Origin: Pseudodonghicola flavimaris
GTDB lineage: Bacteria; Pseudomonadota; Alphaproteobacteria; Rhodobacterales; Rhodobacteraceae
Length of the DNA stretch: 64,000 bases
NCBI RefSeq assembly: GCF_030164425.1
Contig: NZ_JASNJD010000020.1
Coordinates: 1-64,000 of the forward strand
Direction: 5' to 3'
The notes under the pieces were generated by a model. The model searched no databases. It was not told the origin of the DNA and worked only from the letters and a program-made list of their open reading frames with translations. The position numbers were made by a program, and so were the translations under genes. Of the stretch, positions 30,743-38,302 are shown piece after piece (position 1 is the stretch's first letter; every line of letters begins with the position of its first letter).

Positions 30743-31603
30743 TCAGCCCGCCATCATCTGCGCGATGCGCCGCCCGGTTTCGCTGTCGCTGACGGCAAGC
30801 TCGTCGAGAATGTCGAAATGATCGCGGCCGGCAAAGCGCTCCATGCTGATCCGGCTCAGCTCCCGCCCCCAGAGCATCGCCAGCGCATCGCTCTGCCGGC
30901 GGAAGGCCTCCGGCTCATCGGCGCCGATCATCAGATGCACCGGGCGATCCGCCGCCGGCAGATAGAGCAGCGGCGACAGCGCCTCGACATCCGCCGGGCT
31001 GAGACCGACGGCTTCGTTGACGTAGGAGGCTGCCACCGGCGCCAGATCGTAGACGCCGCTGATCAGCACATAGCCCGCCAGCGCCGCCGGCAGATCGTCC
31101 CCGCCCAGCCCGGCCAGGATCGCCGCCGCCAGATGCGCGCCGGCGGAGTGCCCGGCCAGGACGATCCGCGCCGGATCGATGCCATAGTCCGCCGCATGGG
31201 TCCTGAGATGCCGCAGCGCGGTGGCAATCTCCTCGAGAATGGCGGCCAGAGAGGCCTCGGGCGCCAGGGTATAGCCGATCGCCACATGCGCCCGCCCCGC
31301 CGCGACACAGGCCTCAGCGGCAAAGCCCGACCCGGCCTTCGACCCCTCCTGCCAGAACCCGCCGTGGACAAAGGCCAGGCAGGGCAACCCGCTGCCCGCC
31401 ACCGGCGTCGTCACGTCATAGCGCTGCCGCGACCCGGGGCCATAGGCGATATCGGTGTGACGGGTCAGTTCCTCTGCGGAATCGAGCGCCGCGGTCTCGG
31501 CCTCGTGCCGGGTCAGAACCGCCATGAAATCCTTGGCCGACAGGCTGGGAGACAATTGACGATCCAGCTCTGCCCGGCTCAGCCGGCTGTATGGCACCCG
31601 CAT
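30743..31603 (-). CDS. alpha/beta hydrolase, kynurenine formamidase-like
   Basis: A 286-residue alpha/beta hydrolase with the oxyanion block HGGFW, nucleophile elbow GHSAGAH, a likely acid in GADEPEAF and the histidine in GRDHFDI. This combination resembles the esterase/kynurenine formamidase (BNA7-type) group. No tryptophan-catabolism gene is nearby, so the substrate stays open. It is a single gene, leftward, 95 bases downstream of the DUF2478 gene and possibly co-transcribed with it. Confidence 0.87.
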   Translation of the reverse strand: MRVPYSRLSRAELDRQLSPSLSAKDFMAVLTRHEAETAALDSAEELTRHTDIAYGPGSRQRYDVTTPVAGSGLPCLAFVHGGFWQEGSKAGSGFAAEACVAAGRAHVAIGYTLAPEASLAAILEEIATALRHLRTHAADYGIDPARIVLAGHSAGAHLAAAILAGLGGDDLPAALAGYVLISGVYDLAPVAASYVNEAVGLSPADVEALSPLLYLPAADRPVHLMIGADEPEAFRRQSDALAMLWGRELSRISMERFAGRDHFDILDELAVSDSETGRRIAQMMAG

Positions 31604-31698
31604 CCGCGATCCTCCTGCTGCAGCACCCGCCCCGTTGGCGGTGGCAGAGCGATACGCCAGCCCCGCGCCGGGATAAAGACCGCAAACCGCCCGACCGT

Positions 31699-32220
31699 TC
31701 AGCCCGCGGCCAGGGCCGCCCCGCGACTGCGCGCGAACCAGGCATCCAGCGCCTCGGGCCGCGGCGCCAGTTCCTCGGCGAAGCTGCCCGCGAACTCCAG
31801 AAAGGCGGCGCGATTGGTGGCATTCACCCCCAGCAACACCGGCACCTCCTGCAACAGCGCGGCGCCGATCAGCGGCCGGAACCCGCGCCCCTCGGCCTCG
31901 TGCTTGCCGAACTTGTTGATCATCAGCAGATCGGCGCCCTGTTCCAGCAGCGGACCGACCCGGCCCACCGCCATTTCCAGCGCCGCGGTATCCAGCCGGC
32001 AGCCACGCGATCCCGCCCCCAGCGATTGCGAGATGCGGATCAGGTCGCCAGAGGGCAACAGCTGCAAATCCATGTCGCAGCCGCTTTGCTCCGGACAGTC
32101 GCTGTTGTGCTGAACCACCCCCGCCAGCCGCGCCCCCCCGGCCAGGCAGCGGTCGGCGAACTCCGACAGCAGCCGGTCGGCGGCGCCCCGTTCGGGGACG
32201 GAAACAAAGGCCAGATGCAT
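31699..32220 (-). CDS. DUF2478 family protein
   Basis: A 173-residue protein of the DUF2478 family. ATG 32220 has AGGAGGT upstream. The family pattern is visible: GARLAGVVQ, then a cysteine-bearing stretch (C42, C48), PSGDLIRISQSLG, GCRLD with C74, and GADLLMINKFGKHEAEGRGFR. The fold may derive from P-loop NTPases, but the N-terminal loop (VPERGAADRLL) lacks the Walker A lysine. Relatives are found near molybdate and cofactor genes. No such gene is in this window. Function unknown. Confidence 0.82.
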   Translation of the reverse strand: MHLAFVSVPERGAADRLLSEFADRCLAGGARLAGVVQHNSDCPEQSGCDMDLQLLPSGDLIRISQSLGAGSRGCRLDTAALEMAVGRVGPLLEQGADLLMINKFGKHEAEGRGFRPLIGAALLQEVPVLLGVNATNRAAFLEFAGSFAEELAPRPEALDAWFARSRGAALAAG

Positions 32221-32371
32221 CACGGGACCTCCTGATCGCGGCCGGAACCCCGCTGTCCTAGCATCCCGCCCCACCCGCCACCAGCGAAACGCCGCGGCCG
32301 GGCCGCAAAGCCCCTCGACGCGGCGCCCGCCCGAGGTCTACTCTGCCCCCGACCGCAGAGTGAGAGCCCGC

Positions 32372-32776
32372 ATGACCCCAGAGATCGCACAGCAAGTCTT
32401 CGCCGAGAATTTCGCCGACTGGGTCCAGGCGCTGGACCTCACCGTGCAGGAGGTCGATCCCGATCACGTGCTGATCCGCATGCCGCTCGGCGATCATCTG
32501 GCCCGGGTCGGCGGCATCGTCTCCGGTCAGGCGCTGGCCGCGCTGGCCGATACCACCATGGCGCTGGCCGTGATCGCCCACTTCCCCGAACCGCGCCCCT
32601 TCGCCACCACCGATCTGCACACCCAGTTCCTGCGCCCCGGCGTCGGCACCGCCATCCTTTGCCGCGCCGAGGTGGTGCGCGCCGGCAAGGCGCTGGTCTT
32701 CGCCCGCGCCGAGATGATCGAGGAGCAGAGCGGCAAGCCGGTCGCCACCGCCACCGCCACCTTCTACGCCGGCTGA
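32372..32776 (+). CDS. PaaI-type hotdog thioesterase
   Basis: A 134-residue hotdog-fold protein with the PaaI-family helix GGIVSGQALAALADTTMALA, where the aspartate is the usual catalytic residue, and the ATTDLHTQFLRPG strand. Such proteins hydrolyse acyl- or aryl-CoA thioesters. I use the ATG at 32372; a GTG four codons upstream is an alternative. It heads a tight co-directional run with the glycosylase (four-base gap) and the putative protease (four-base gap), though the three have no evident functional link. Confidence 0.88.
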   Translation: MTPEIAQQVFAENFADWVQALDLTVQEVDPDHVLIRMPLGDHLARVGGIVSGQALAALADTTMALAVIAHFPEPRPFATTDLHTQFLRPGVGTAILCRAEVVRAGKALVFARAEMIEEQSGKPVATATATFYAG

Positions 32777-32780
32777 TCCG

Positions 32781-33443
32781 ATGCGCTCCTTCGACGAAAT
32801 CTTCGCCCTCGCCGCCGATCGCCACGGCGGCGCCGCCGCGCTGGAGGCCGGGCTGCCGAAGCCGCTCAGCCCCGAAGAGCTGGCCCGCCTGCCCGAGGAT
32901 CGCTGGCTGTCGATCATGACCCGATGCATCTTTCAGGCCGGCTTCAACTGGAAGGTGATCGAAGCCAAGTGGCCGGGTTTCGAGGCCGCCTTCGACGGCT
33001 TCGACCCCGGCGCCTGCGCCTTTCTCTCCGACGACCGCTTCGACGCGATCCTGCGCAACCCCGATGTTGTGCGCAACGGCGCCAAGCTTGCCACCGTGCG
33101 GGAAAACGCCGCCTTCCTGCTGCGCCTGCGCGATGAGGGCGGCGCCGGCCAGGTGCTGGGCGGCTGGCCCTCCGATGATTTCGTCGGTCTGCTCGACCTG
33201 ATCCGCCGCGAGGGCAGCCGGCTCGGCGGCACCACCGGCCAGTATGCGATGCGGTTTGCCGGCCGCGACAGCTTCATCCTGTCACGCGACGTCACCGCCC
33301 GGCTGATCGCCGAAGGCGTGATCGACAGGCCCGCCACGTCGAAAACCGCGCTGAACCGGGTGCAGGCCGCCTTCAACGAGTGGATGGCGCAGTCCGGCCG
33401 CTCGCTCAGCGAAATCAGCCGCGTCCTCGCCATGAGCCTGTGA
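32781..33443 (+). CDS. DNA-3-methyladenine glycosylase I-like (divergent Tag)
   Basis: A 220-residue helix-hairpin-helix glycosylase of the Tag family, recognised by SIMTRCIFQAGFNWKVIEAKW and the following FEAAFDGFD. Tag removes 3-methyladenine from DNA in base excision repair. The N-terminal Cys/His and C-terminal His/Cys that bind zinc in E. coli Tag (C4, H17, H175, C179) are not recognisable here: the only cysteines are in TRCIF and GACAF. This appears to be a zinc-less branch, so specificity may differ. Confidence 0.85.
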   Translation: MRSFDEIFALAADRHGGAAALEAGLPKPLSPEELARLPEDRWLSIMTRCIFQAGFNWKVIEAKWPGFEAAFDGFDPGACAFLSDDRFDAILRNPDVVRNGAKLATVRENAAFLLRLRDEGGAGQVLGGWPSDDFVGLLDLIRREGSRLGGTTGQYAMRFAGRDSFILSRDVTARLIAEGVIDRPATSKTALNRVQAAFNEWMAQSGRSLSEISRVLAMSL

Positions 33444-33447
33444 CCGG

Positions 33448-34137
33448 ATGCGCCTTGCCCTCGCCGTCCTGACCCTCGCGCTGCTCGGCCTCGCCACCTG
33501 CGGCCGGCCACTGACCGACCATGAGATGGCCTTCGCCGAAACCCTGCAGGGGCGCGCCATGGATCTCGACCGCGTCCGCCTGGTGCGCGGCGCGCCGCTC
33601 GGCAGCATCACCTTTCACCGCAAGCCGCGCCCGCGGGTGACCTGCGGCGAACGCATCCTGCCCCCCGCCACCGATGAGATCGTCACCGCCAAACCTGCCG
33701 CGGTCACCCTCTTCAACCGCATCCTCTTCACCCGTGACTGGTATCTCGCCGACTACCTGCCGCACTATCCGCAGCGGCTTTACCTCAGCGAGGCCATGCT
33801 CTTCGCCCATGAGATGACCCATGTCTGGCAATGGCAGAACCGCGCCCGAACCGGCTACAGCCCGCTGCGCGCCGCCGCCGAGCATCGCGGCACCGACGAT
33901 CCCTATCTCTTCGACCTGACCAGCGCTCCGGCGTTTCTCGACTTCGGCTACGAACAGCAGGGCGCGATCATGGAAGAATACGTCTGCTGCCGCAGCCTCG
34001 CGCCCCAGGCCGCCCGCACCAGGCGGCTGCACCGGATGCTGTCCGAGGCGCTGCCGCTGGCGCCGCTGCCCCGCCGCCGGGAAAGCGACGTGGTACTGCC
34101 CTGGCGCGGCGTGACTCTCGCCGGGATCTGCGACTGA
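33448..34137 (+). CDS. exported putative zinc metalloprotease
   Basis: A 229-residue protein with an N-terminal export signal (MRLALAVLTLALLGLATCG). Cys18 resembles a lipobox cysteine, but threonine precedes it, which is unusual. HEMTH (about residue 117) fits the HExxH zinc motif, and paired glutamates (MEEY) lie 60 residues later. The pattern resembles the peptidase-like domains often labelled DUF4157. No family is certain. It is the last gene of the PaaI-Tag run and ends at the intergenic repeat. Confidence 0.75.
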   Translation: MRLALAVLTLALLGLATCGRPLTDHEMAFAETLQGRAMDLDRVRLVRGAPLGSITFHRKPRPRVTCGERILPPATDEIVTAKPAAVTLFNRILFTRDWYLADYLPHYPQRLYLSEAMLFAHEMTHVWQWQNRARTGYSPLRAAAEHRGTDDPYLFDLTSAPAFLDFGYEQQGAIMEEYVCCRSLAPQAARTRRLHRMLSEALPLAPLPRRRESDVVLPWRGVTLAGICD

Positions 34138-34167
34138 CCGACCGGTTCGATCCGGCCCCCTTCGATC

Positions 34168-34218
34168 TGGCCCAAATATCCCGGGGGACTCGCCGCAGGC
34201 GAGGGGGGCAGAGCCCCC
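34168..34218. repeat. Rhodobacterales-type intergenic repeat/terminator element
   Basis: AAATATCC is followed by CTCGCC-GCA-GGCGAG (34189-34203) and GGGGGC-AGA-GCCCCC (34204-34218), two perfect back-to-back hairpins, in a convergent gap. I recognise this layout as a dispersed element in Rhodobacterales genomes. A degenerate copy lies at 52913-52939. It probably acts as a bidirectional terminator. Confidence 0.65.
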
Positions 34219-34279
34219 GTCACCGCCCGGCCCCTGGGACCGCAGGCGGCCCTCCTGCCCCGCCGGCAGAGGATAGACC

Positions 34280-34714
34280 TCAGCTCTCGACCTGGATGCT
34301 TTCCAGATAGGCCAGCAGCGCCGCCAGCGGGCGCGGCGTCGGCGTCATCGTGCCCTCGACCTCCACCGGCACCAGATCGCCCTCCAGCAGCGATCCGAAC
34401 TCCGGCATGATATCGGCCGAGACCTTGCCACGGCCATAGCCGTCGATCTGCGACAGCACGCGGGTCCGTGGGAAGGTGCCGCCGTTGCGCAGGGCGATCC
34501 GGGTCAGGTCCGGCGCCTTGACGCCGGAGATCAGCGCCCCGCCCTCGCCGTGATAATCGTGGCAGGCGGTGCAGTTGTCGGCAAAGAGCGCCTCGCCCTC
34601 GGCGGCGGTGGGCATGCCCATCTGATCGGCGACACAGGCCGCCAGCACCGCCAGCAGCGGCAGGGAGATCAACAGGCGGTTGGGGGTCAGAAAGCGGGTG
34701 GTCACGGCGGTCAC
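34280..34714 (-). CDS. c-type cytochrome lipoprotein
   Basis: A 144-residue single-haem cytochrome c. The signal region ends in LAAC (Cys27), a good lipobox, so it is probably anchored to the membrane facing the periplasm. The haem site is CTACH (about residues 48-52). A candidate axial methionine is in SADIMPEFG or GTMTPTP. The C-terminal PLAALLAYLESIQ closely resembles PIADLLAYLQTLQ of the upstream gene, which suggests tandem duplication. The ATG overlaps that gene's stop by four bases. Confidence 0.92.
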   Translation of the reverse strand: MTAVTTRFLTPNRLLISLPLLAVLAACVADQMGMPTAAEGEALFADNCTACHDYHGEGGALISGVKAPDLTRIALRNGGTFPRTRVLSQIDGYGRGKVSADIMPEFGSLLEGDLVPVEVEGTMTPTPRPLAALLAYLESIQVES

Positions 34715-35133
34715 CTGTGCTGAAGGGTTTGCAGATAGGCCAGCAGATCGGCGATCGGCCCGGTGGTGGTGATCTCGCTCCCGTCGGGCAGGCGGATCGC
34801 GCGGGCGCGGCCTTCGAAGAACAGCCCATAGACCGGCATCGGGCTGCCGTGGCTGACCAGCGGGTCCTGGCCGTCAATCCGGGCTGCCACCCGCTGCAGC
34901 GGGAAGACACCGCCGTTGGCAGCGGCCAGCCCGGTCAGATCGCGCGGCGGAACCACCAGCACCGAGGCCATCGGACCGCGACCGTCGGCGGCAACCCCGT
35001 GGCAGGTGGCGCAATGCGCCTGATAGAGCTCGCCCCCCCGGCGCGCCGCCTTGCTGCCGGTTTCGGCGGCGGCGGCGCCCGCCCCGGCCAGCAGGCTGAG
35101 GACAAGGAGAAGGCGGATAGGTGCGACTGCCAT
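34711..35133 (-). CDS. periplasmic c-type cytochrome
   Basis: A 140-residue single-haem cytochrome c with a cleavable signal peptide (MAVAPIRLLLVLSLLAGAGAAAAE); start at 35133 is chosen because it begins that signal. The haem motif is CATCH, and GSPMPVYG supplies a likely methionine ligand. It is coupled to the lipoprotein cytochrome downstream. The pair could form an electron relay, for example to a terminal oxidase, but no oxidase or dehydrogenase partner is beside them. Confidence 0.92.
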   Translation of the reverse strand: MAVAPIRLLLVLSLLAGAGAAAAETGSKAARRGGELYQAHCATCHGVAADGRGPMASVLVVPPRDLTGLAAANGGVFPLQRVAARIDGQDPLVSHGSPMPVYGLFFEGRARAIRLPDGSEITTTGPIADLLAYLQTLQHR

Positions 35134-35261
35134 TGGCGGGTCTGGCCTTTCGTGCTGCTGAAGCCGGTGGTTTCGAGTGGAATCATATCGCAAGCCTGCG
35201 ACAAAGGCCAAGCCGTCGCGGCAGGCTGCCGCAAGGTCGCCCTGATCGCCCTGCCCGCGCC

Positions 35262-35951
35262 TCAGACCGGACCCGGTTCGATCCGGCCGTTGTCCAGCCG
35301 CACCACCCGGTCCATCCGCGCCGCCAGCTCCATGTTGTGGGTCGCGATCAGCGCCGCCAGCCCGGTTTCGGCGACCAGCGCCATCAGCGCGCCGAACACC
35401 CGGTCGGAGGTTTCGGGATCGAGGTTGCCGGTCGGCTCGTCGGCCAGCAGTACCCGCGGCCGGTTGGCCAGCGCCCGGCAGAAGGCGACCCGCTGCTGTT
35501 CCCCGCCCGAGAGCTCTGCCGGCCGGTGACCGGCGCGGGCCGACAGGCCCACCCGGTCCAGAAGCTCGGCGGCGCGCGCTGCCGCCGCCGCGCGGCCGGC
35601 GCCATTGGCCAGCTGCGGCAAGATCACGTTTTCGGCGGCGGTAAATTCCGGCAGCAGGTGGTGGAACTGATAGATGAACCCGATGTCCTGGCGCCGCATC
35701 GCGGTGCGCGCCCGGTCGCCCTTGCCGCTCATGTCCTGGCCGGCGATCACCACCCGGCCGGCATCCGGCGTATCGAGCAGCCCGGCGATATGCAGAAGCG
35801 TCGACTTGCCGGCGCCGGAGGGGGCGACCAGCGCCACGGTTTCCCCCGCCGAGAGGGTCAGATCGATGCCACGCAGCACCTCCACCGCGCCCGGCGTGCC
35901 CTGCAGATAGCCCTTGGTCAGCCCGTCGAGCTGCAGCATCGCCTCACTCAT
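35262..35951 (-). CDS. lolD: lipoprotein-releasing ABC ATPase LolD
   Basis: A 229-residue MacB/LolD-type ATPase with Walker A GPSGAGKS-like APSGAGKS, signature LSGGEQQR and Walker [12 protein letters not shown]. It energises LolC/E-type membrane proteins that release outer-membrane lipoproteins from the inner membrane. Its start overlaps the end of lolC by eight bases (35944-35951), the normal arrangement in this group. The first residue of the Walker A (A for G) is a mild variation. Confidence 0.94.
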   Translation of the reverse strand: MSEAMLQLDGLTKGYLQGTPGAVEVLRGIDLTLSAGETVALVAPSGAGKSTLLHIAGLLDTPDAGRVVIAGQDMSGKGDRARTAMRRQDIGFIYQFHHLLPEFTAAENVILPQLANGAGRAAAAARAAELLDRVGLSARAGHRPAELSGGEQQRVAFCRALANRPRVLLADEPTGNLDPETSDRVFGALMALVAETGLAALIATHNMELAARMDRVVRLDNGRIEPGPV

Positions 35952-37230
35952 AGCGCAGCGCCTCCACCGGGTTCAGCCGGGCCGCGCGGCGGGCCGGAAA
36001 GATGGTGACGACGAAGGACAGCCCCAGCGACAGGATCACCGCCTTCATCACGTCCCACAGATGCAGCTCCGCCGGCAGCGAATAGATGCCGCGGATCGCC
36101 GGATCCCAGACACCTCCGCCAGCGACGTAATTCACGAAGGAGAAGATCGGGTCGATATAGATGGCGAAGAGACAGCCCAGCAGCACCCCCATGGCCGTAC
36201 CGATGATGCCGGTGAAGGCGCCGCAGATGAAGAACACTCGCAGGATCGAGCCCTCGCTCAGGCCGATGGTGCGCAGGATGCCGATGTCGCGGCCCTTGTT
36301 CTTGACCAGCATGATCAGCCCCGAAACGATGTTCATCGTCGCGATCAGCACCAGGATCGACAGGATGACGAACATCACGTTGTCCTCGACCTGCAGCGCC
36401 CGCAGGAACCCGCCCGAGGCATCGCGCCAGGTCCAGAGCCGCGCACCCTCCCCCGCCGCCTGATAGAGCGCGGGCAGCAGCGCCTCGACCCGCTCGGGCG
36501 CCTCCACCATCACCTCGATCTCGTCGACCACGCCTTCGCGGTTGAAATAGCTCTGCGCCTCGGACAGCGGCAGATAGGCGCGGGTGCGGTCGATGTCCCA
36601 GCGCCCGGCGGAGAAGATGTAGGTGACCGGATAGACATTGACCCGCGGGCTGGTGCCCATCGGCGTCTTCACCCCGTCGGGGGAAATCAGCTTGATCCGG
36701 TCGCCGACCATCACCCCCAGCTCACGGGCGACGCCGGAGCCGATGGCGATGCCGCCGGCGAAATCGTCGAGCGAGCCCTGCGCCTGTTCGCCGTCGGCGA
36801 TCGCCGGCAGGCTGGCGAGATCGGCGGCCGAGATACCATAGACCTCGACCCCGGAATTGCGCCCGCGGAAGCTGGCCATCACCTGGCCGCGCACCACCGG
36901 CGCGGCGCGGGTCACCCCCGCCACCGCCGCCAGCCGGCCGGCCATTTCGGTATAATCGCCGATGGTCCGGTCGATGCTGCCGGCCTCGGTGACCCGTCCG
37001 GGGCTATAGACGGTGACATGGGCGTTGGCGCCCAGGATGGTGCCGACGAATTCCGACCGAAAGCCGGAGCGCACCGCCAGCGTGGCGATCAGGGCGAAGA
37101 CCGCCAGGGTGATGCCGATCAGGCTGATCCAGGTCATCACGCTGACGCCACCCTCGGCGCGGCGGGCGCGCAGATAGCGCCAGGCGATCATCCATTCGAA
37201 AGGGGCGAAGGGGGCGGACTGTCCGGCCAT
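35944..37230 (-). CDS. lolC: lipoprotein-releasing system membrane protein LolC/E
   Basis: A 428-residue membrane protein of the LolC/LolE/FtsX-MacB type: first membrane segment at about 30-55 ([23 protein letters not shown]), a long periplasmic domain, and three C-terminal membrane segments separated by the cytoplasmic [16 protein letters not shown] loop. It begins at the ATG at 37230 because [13 protein letters not shown] shortly follows, as in the family; the 39-codon upstream extension is not conserved. Alphaproteobacteria often have one LolC/E-type gene (LolF) forming a homodimer. Confidence 0.94.
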   Translation of the reverse strand: MAGQSAPFAPFEWMIAWRYLRARRAEGGVSVMTWISLIGITLAVFALIATLAVRSGFRSEFVGTILGANAHVTVYSPGRVTEAGSIDRTIGDYTEMAGRLAAVAGVTRAAPVVRGQVMASFRGRNSGVEVYGISAADLASLPAIADGEQAQGSLDDFAGGIAIGSGVARELGVMVGDRIKLISPDGVKTPMGTSPRVNVYPVTYIFSAGRWDIDRTRAYLPLSEAQSYFNREGVVDEIEVMVEAPERVEALLPALYQAAGEGARLWTWRDASGGFLRALQVEDNVMFVILSILVLIATMNIVSGLIMLVKNKGRDIGILRTIGLSEGSILRVFFICGAFTGIIGTAMGVLLGCLFAIYIDPIFSFVNYVAGGGVWDPAIRGIYSLPAELHLWDVMKAVILSLGLSFVVTIFPARRAARLNPVEALRYE

Positions 37231-37391
37231 GAACTCTCTCTGCTCTGTCGCGGCGACCCTGCTGTCTGCCGTCAGGGGGGTCAAGGCCGGAATCCGAGCC
37301 CCCGCGCCGGTGGCCGGCGCAACACGCGATTTCCCGCCAGTTTCCAAAATCGCAACAAATCCCGCGTGCCGGCGCGACTAATACTACCCAA

Positions 37392-37470
37392 GCCACAATT
37401 CGCGCCACAATTGCCCGATTTTTATGAAAATTATTGTCTGATCCCAGACATCCTCCAGACTTCTTCAGAC
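37392..37470 (+). promoter_or_regulatory. repeat-rich upstream region of the 113-residue gene
   Basis: GCCACAATT occurs twice (37392-37400, 37404-37412), 12 bases start to start. CAGAC occurs three times (37445-37449, 37456-37460, 37466-37470), 11 and 10 bases apart, with an inverted GTCTG at 37436-37440. The helical spacing suggests cooperative protein binding. The stretch is AT-rich at 37409-37436 and likely contains the promoter. Confidence 0.4.
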
Positions 37471-37510
37471 CCGAGGAGGAAGGGGAAAACCGCAACGGGA
37501 GGAGAGACCG

Positions 37511-37852
37511 ATGGACCCCGAAACGCTGACTGCCTCGCGGCCGAGGCCGCTGGATATCGACCATCCGAACATCGACTGTGAATCCGCCGCCCTGCTGCGT
37601 GGCTGGCTGACACCGCTGATTGCCGCCTGCCCCAGCTGGGCCGCGGTGGAACAGGCGCTGGAAGGCCGCGGCTATGGGCTGGCCTTTCGCAACGGCCGGC
37701 TGTGCCTGACCCGCGATGGCCGCTGTCTATGCTCGATGCGCTATCTGGGCCTGACCCTGCGGGATCTGGTGCTGCGTCTGGGCCGGCCCGCCGTGCGCCC
37801 GCTGCCCGGCTATCCCGCCGCCGGGGTGATCTGTCTGCGCCCGGCCGTCTGA
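37511..37852 (+). CDS. hypothetical protein, 113 residues
   Basis: A small soluble protein with ATG preceded by GGGAGGAGAG. The C-terminal half has a pattern GYGLAFRNGRLCLTRDGR followed by CLCSMRYLG, i.e. a beta-hairpin-like stretch with Cys71, Cys79 and Cys81 (approximate), then LRDLVLRLGRP. I do not recognise a family. It is divergent from lolC and 151 bases upstream of the DUF2892 gene in the same direction. Coding character is good and the ribosome-binding site strong. Confidence 0.7.
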   Translation: MDPETLTASRPRPLDIDHPNIDCESAALLRGWLTPLIAACPSWAAVEQALEGRGYGLAFRNGRLCLTRDGRCLCSMRYLGLTLRDLVLRLGRPAVRPLPGYPAAGVICLRPAV

Positions 37853-37926
37853 CCCGGCATCGAAGCCTGTCCGCGCAGCGATTGAGCATTGCGACAGACA
37901 GATTGCGGCCCCCTGCATCGGACCCC

Positions 37927-37962
37927 TTGCATTCCGCTCAACGTATTCCTAAATTCGAATAC
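37927..37962 (+). promoter_or_regulatory. promoter with SqrR/BigR-like operator (GTATTC-N8-GAATAC)
   Basis: TTGCAT (37927-37932) and TAAATT (37950-37955) are 17 bases apart. A perfect inverted repeat, GTATTC (37943-37948) and GAATAC (37957-37962), straddles the -10. It contains ATTC-N8-GAAT, the motif described for the sulfide-responsive repressor SqrR of Rhodobacter. The downstream gene encodes a YgaP-like DUF2892 protein, a type often linked to persulfide/rhodanese functions. Confidence 0.6.
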
Positions 37963-38003
37963 AAAGACGCCCCGCGTGCGCCTGTACTCAAGAGGATACC
38001 GAA

Positions 38004-38195
38004 ATGACCATCAATCGCGCTGTTATGGCCCTGGCCGGCTTCATGGTGTTGCTGTCCGTTCTGCTGACCTGGTTCGTCTCCCCCTATTGGGTGTGGCTGA
38101 CCGTCTTCGTCGGCGCCAACCTGTTCCAGTCGGCCTTCACCGGCTTCTGCCCGGCGGCCCTGATCTTCTCGAAACTGGGTCTCAAGGCCGCCTGA
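38004..38195 (+). CDS. YgaP-like DUF2892 membrane protein
   Basis: A 63-residue protein made of two membrane segments (about 6-24 and 27-45) with the family end FTGFCPAALIFSKLGL, where Cys49 is conserved. The same module forms the membrane part of the rhodanese YgaP. Small stand-alone versions are often found with sulfide or persulfide genes. It is preceded by AAGAGGA and its own promoter/operator and followed by a strong terminator, so it is a monocistronic unit. Confidence 0.88.
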   Translation: MTINRAVMALAGFMVLLSVLLTWFVSPYWVWLTVFVGANLFQSAFTGFCPAALIFSKLGLKAA

Positions 38196-38219
38196 GCCGG
38201 GACCCGCCTGTCACAGCGT

Positions 38220-38249
38220 CACGGGCAGCAAAGCCGTTTGCTGCCCGTG
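38220..38249 (+). terminator. intrinsic terminator of the DUF2892 gene
   Basis: Perfect 13-base stem (CACGGGCAGCAAA at 38220-38232 with TTTGCTGCCCGTG at 38237-38249) with a four-base loop GCCG, 24 bases after the stop. It is the cleanest hairpin in the window. Only TT follows. Confidence 0.75.
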
Positions 38250-38302
38250 TTGCTGCCGTGCTACTGTCCACCCAAAACCGAGGCACGGCAGAACCAGGCG
38301 AC

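Noticed and set aside
34141-34162. GGTTCGATCC resembling a tRNA T-loop (also near 35274)
   Set aside because: No acceptor, D or anticodon stem can be formed around it and no CCA end follows.
37889-38302. Upstream in-frame extension of the M48-like gene
   Set aside because: It runs through the DUF2892 gene in another frame and across its terminator. ATG 38303 gives a protein without this extension.
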